From the NCBI GenBank assembly GCA_032622095.1, contig CP136066.1, positions 231,264,961-231,328,960 of the forward strand: a DNA stretch of 64,000 nucleotides. The letters run 5' to 3'. Positions 63,652 to 64,000 of the stretch are shown here, piece after piece; position 1 is the stretch's first letter; each line of letters begins with the position of its first letter. Origin of the DNA: Siphonodentalium dalli. Taxonomy: Eukaryota; Mollusca; Scaphopoda; Gadilida; Siphonodentaliidae. A program made the position numbers and the translations under genes. A model generated the notes under the pieces. The model had not been told where the DNA came from. It saw only the letters and a list, made by a program, of their open reading frames with translations, and did not search any database.

Positions 63652-63673
63652 GTAAGTGTATATGATGCATTAA

Positions 63674-63884
63674 TACAGTAATGCTCTAAATAATTTACTG
63701 TTTAACCACAACAGAATTATGGGTAATTTTTCAGGATTTAGTCGGAAATATGGCTTGTTGCCATTCATTGGAAAGCTCTCAGTTTGCCGATGAATGGCAA
63801 CAATCCATATTTCCATCTAAATCCTTAAAAATTACCCATAATTCTGCTGTGGCTAAGGAGTCGATTATTTAGGGCATTACTGTA
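63674..63884. repeat. Family H palindrome, full length
   Basis: tacagtaatgctctaaataa ... ttatttagggcattactgta, beginning 22 bp after the exon 15 donor. Arms about 100 nt with several mismatches. Confidence 0.88.
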
Positions 63885-64000
63885 TGAGGTCCTGGTTAAC
63901 TCAAACATAATATAATAAATTGCAGGTAACAAGTCGTAACGTAATGTAACATGCACTTAGCACGGCACATAGTCAGCAATCTTCAACTGAATATGATCGT

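Noticed and set aside
57185-63583. Minus-strand open frame of 2132 codons
   Set aside because: It is the antisense of a 42-bp tandem array plus the antisense of exon 15. The unit is a multiple of three and happens to lack stops. Unit variants change residues without restraint (RYP/TYS).

Overview
Eukaryotic, intron-dominated DNA. One gene explains all the real coding sequence: a homolog of TXNDC16 (ERp90), an ER-luminal protein built of thioredoxin-like domains. It runs on the + strand from the start codon at 6375 to at least 63651 and leaves the window at its 3' side. Fifteen coding exons (73-220 nt, 1821 nt in total, 607 codons) join in one uninterrupted frame. Every junction is GT/AG and every phase fits. 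Only about 3% of the 57 kb span is coding. The host is a bilaterian animal. The AT-rich base composition, the many short 'tacatgta' motifs, the CCCCCGCAACG / CCGTCCGTC repeat families and the CR1/L2-type retrotransposon scrap suggest a marine invertebrate, most likely a mollusc or another lophotrochozoan. Amphioxus cannot be excluded, and the species is not identified.

Layout. 1-6332 is 5' flank: a nested hAT-like element with a BED-finger remnant (1354-2378), a seven-copy array of a hairpin MITE (4166-4915) and a CCGCGG-rich TA element (5172-5515). From 6375 on, exons sit as islands between minisatellites with units of 20, 21, 30, 32, 33, 36, 42, 43, 44, 55, 83/89 and about 107 bp, and between foldback elements. 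The largest array is 150 copies of a 42-bp unit (57185-63492). Main dispersed families: A and B, TTAA-flanked piggyBac-like MITEs; C, a related TTAA family ending in CATGAC; D, a 70-bp palindrome cassette carried inside A, B and C; F, a modular palindrome family with about 25 pieces; G, a hairpin of about 100 bp; H, a TA-flanked palindrome of about 215 bp with arms of about 105 bp and 12 complete or partial copies. hAT-like elements lie at 1354, 19583, 28539 and 50564, and a Mutator-like TIR element at 16695. A dead non-LTR reverse transcriptase piece is at 11583-12500.

The most unusual feature is that intronic repeats repeatedly include pieces of the neighbouring exon. Copies of parts of exons 2, 5, 7, 8, 10, 11 and 12 lie in the adjacent introns. 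For exons 2 and 11 the copied exon end plus splice donor became the unit of a tandem array, and the exon 2 array also carries TTAGGG-type hexamers. Several other arrays stop within 20-40 bp of a splice acceptor. The predicted protein also has a CxxS motif (Cys422-Thr-Arg-Ser425) at the thioredoxin active-site position.

Identifications rest on reading the sequence and remembered family features; no database search was possible.
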